From: Methyloprofundus sp.
GTDB taxonomy: Bacteria; Pseudomonadota; Gammaproteobacteria; Methylococcales; Methylomonadaceae
Reading direction: 5' to 3'
NCBI GenBank assembly: GCA_030619185.1
Contig: JAUXBW010000128.1
Location: 1-6,572 of the forward strand
Length of the DNA: 6,572 bases
In this document: piece by piece, positions 5,718 through 6,572 of the stretch
Numbering within the stretch: the stretch's first letter is position 1
Layout: each line of letters begins with the position of its first letter
Position numbers and translations under genes: made by a program
Notes under the pieces: model-generated
What the model was told of the DNA's origin: nothing
Database searches by the model: none
Seen by the model: the letters and a program-made list of their open reading frames with translations, nothing else

Positions 5718-5822
5718 GTAGACATGGCGCATAGCAGACTACACAACTCTTTCTACAGCGCAGAAGACAGATAACAAGATGGGGTGGGGTATTTGTTGCG
5801 AGTTAGCTCAAATCAGGGGAAA

Positions 5823-6449
5823 CTATAACGCCTGATAGAAAATATTATCGTGCAAAATCCAGCCATCTTCATGATCTCCAGCTGGATCATAATGCGTCCA
5901 ATGGATCAAGCCCCCCTTATCATTCCATTCGTATTCACCAAAAAACTCAATACGATCACCTAATGATAAAGTATTCAGCCTCGGTGCCAAATCTATATTG
6001 TGGGCTATCAACAAAGTTTGCCCAGAAGCTAATTCTATGACAAATCGTTGATGCCTTGCCCCCTGAAGATCATCAGACAGAATAAAAAGCACATCCCCCA
6101 CACCACGCACCTGCACATCGCTCGTACCGTTTGCATATAATTCGCCTAATAACGTATCATAGTCGGGTGCAAGTTCAATAAAATCGGTAATTTTACCTAC
6201 CATTAACAAGCCGTTAAAAGGGGCACCATAAACATAAACCAAGCCCTCTTTAGTCCCAATATAATTATCACTACCGGGATAATGGCGCACTAAATATTCA
6301 TCAAGTTCATAGGTAGGTGTTCCAGCAGGGCTGAAATATTGAGGATAAACCGTTTCAGCAAAATCAAACAATTGATTGCTGTCACTTATCCGGTCGGCAG
6401 TTACAAGCAATGGAACACAACAGAGTACAAATAATAAAAAAGTTCGCAT
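5823..6449 (-). CDS. Secreted protein with N-terminal 'YPQYF' domain and C-terminal DUF3465 domain
   Basis: ATG at 6449 is preferred over the GTG at 6458, because GGAG (6461-6458) lies 8 nt before the ATG but overlaps the GTG. This gives 208 residues. Residues 1-18 (MRTFLLFVLCCVPLLVTA) are a signal peptide. Residues 25-92 form a small domain with NQLFDFAETVYPQYFSPAG (25-43), VRHYPGSDNYIGTKEG (54-69) and VYVYG (71-75). This type recurs in secreted proteins of beta- and gammaproteobacteria. Residues 110-208 match DUF3465, with SDDLQGARHQRFVIEL (125-140), SGQTLLIAHNIDLAPR (142-157) and FFGEYEWNDKGG then IHWTH (169-186). Neither domain has a known activity to my knowledge. It is transcribed toward the pentapeptide gene and has its own promoter. 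The four conserved histidines in DUF3465 (H133, H150, H183, H186) might bind metal, which is speculation. Confidence 0.85.
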   Translation of the reverse strand: MRTFLLFVLCCVPLLVTADRISDSNQLFDFAETVYPQYFSPAGTPTYELDEYLVRHYPGSDNYIGTKEGLVYVYGAPFNGLLMVGKITDFIELAPDYDTLLGELYANGTSDVQVRGVGDVLFILSDDLQGARHQRFVIELASGQTLLIAHNIDLAPRLNTLSLGDRIEFFGEYEWNDKGGLIHWTHYDPAGDHEDGWILHDNIFYQAL

Positions 6450-6457
6450 TGATATCA

Positions 6458-6461
6458 CTCC
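6458..6461 (-). promoter_or_regulatory. Ribosome binding site deciding the start of the DUF3465 gene
   Basis: GGAG on the minus strand lies 8 nt before ATG 6449. It would overlap the alternative GTG start at 6458, ruling that start unlikely. Confidence 0.7.
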
Positions 6462-6484
6462 AAAAAATTCATCTCGTCGACTTT

Positions 6485-6512
6485 ATTATATTCTAGCTTG
6501 AATGGCAGGCAA
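6485..6512 (-). promoter_or_regulatory. Candidate sigma70 promoter of the DUF3465 gene
   Basis: On the minus strand, TTGCCT (-35, 6512-6507) is separated by 16 nt from a perfect TATAAT (-10, 6490-6485). Transcription would start near 6478, giving a leader of about 28 nt that includes the GGAG ribosome binding site. The -35 matches four of six consensus bases. Confidence 0.5.
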
Positions 6513-6525
6513 TTTTATATCCTCA

Positions 6526-6547
6526 AAATGTGATACTTACCACATTT
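6526..6547. promoter_or_regulatory. Inverted repeat upstream of the DUF3465 promoter, candidate regulator site
   Basis: AAATGTG (6526-6532), 8 nt, then CACATTT (6541-6547) form a perfect 7-bp inverted repeat spanning 22 bp. It is centred about 58 bp upstream of the inferred transcription start, near where activators such as CRP/FNR-type proteins often bind. The TGTG half-site core is CRP-like, but the spacing is not the canonical TGTGA-N6-TCACA. The regulator is unknown. Confidence 0.3.
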
Positions 6548-6572
6548 CACATGCTCCATAACGGACTACAAA

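Larger units (their letters stand above)
5641..5822. other. Convergent intergenic region
   Basis: This gap lies between the ends of the pentapeptide gene and the DUF3465 gene. It contains a 7-bp hairpin with a nearby T run (5648-5679) and a GC-rich imperfect palindrome (5697-5717) in a locally less AT-rich stretch. No convincing coding sequence was found. No clear intrinsic terminator was found for the leftward DUF3465 gene. Confidence 0.7.

Noticed and set aside
5558..5746. Cysteine-rich 62-codon minus-strand frame in the convergent gap
   Set aside because: It overlaps the pentapeptide gene end and the terminator-like hairpins and has no ribosome binding site. It is better explained as a reading of repeat-like DNA.

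Overview
The window looks like chromosomal DNA from a methylotrophic gammaproteobacterium, most likely a type I methanotroph (Methylococcales) or a close relative. This rests on a formaldehyde-activating enzyme (fae) start at the left edge. Next to it are two genes of the tetrahydromethanopterin/methylofuran cofactor set: an ATP-grasp ligase and a CitG-like protein, the 'orf5'/'orf7' pair of methylotrophs. They are followed by a gammaproteobacterial ubiG-mupP-yciK block. The DNA is moderately AT-rich. The taxonomic call is inference from gene content and protein resemblance, not from a search.

Left part (1-1968, minus strand): transcription runs leftwards from an ATP-grasp ligase (1968-1057) into a CitG/triphosphoribosyl-dephospho-CoA synthase-like gene (1063-213) and then fae (112 to beyond the edge). 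The first two genes overlap by 7 nt. The CitG-like gene is split by a frameshift near 426-433. The conserved C-terminal end, containing GINPGT, lies in another frame. The roughly 100-nt gap before fae holds a good -35 box inside a hairpin-forming palindrome, followed by a pyrimidine tract.

Middle (2119-5640, plus strand): a divergent intergenic region (1969-2118) separates the C1-cofactor genes from a tightly packed run. It comprises ubiG (ubiquinone O-methyltransferase), a HAD phosphatase that is probably MupP rather than Gph, a YciK-type short-chain dehydrogenase, sufT (Fe-S protein maturation) and a secreted pentapeptide-repeat protein. ubiG/mupP overlap by 1 nt, mupP/yciK by 14 nt, and yciK/sufT are 11 nt apart. 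The pentapeptide gene follows after 64 nt with its own strong ribosome binding site.

Right part (5641-6572): a 182-nt convergent gap carries a probable terminator hairpin and a second, repeat-like palindrome. After it, on the minus strand, comes a secreted protein joining an N-terminal tryptophan-poor 'YPQYF' domain to a C-terminal DUF3465 domain. Its promoter is readable, and an inverted repeat lies at a position typical of an activator site.

No CRISPR array, insertion sequence, tRNA or rRNA was seen. Most of the window is ordinary core metabolism. The items most worth a second look are the frameshifted cofactor gene, the fae upstream structure, the DUF3465 fusion and the unusual YciK.
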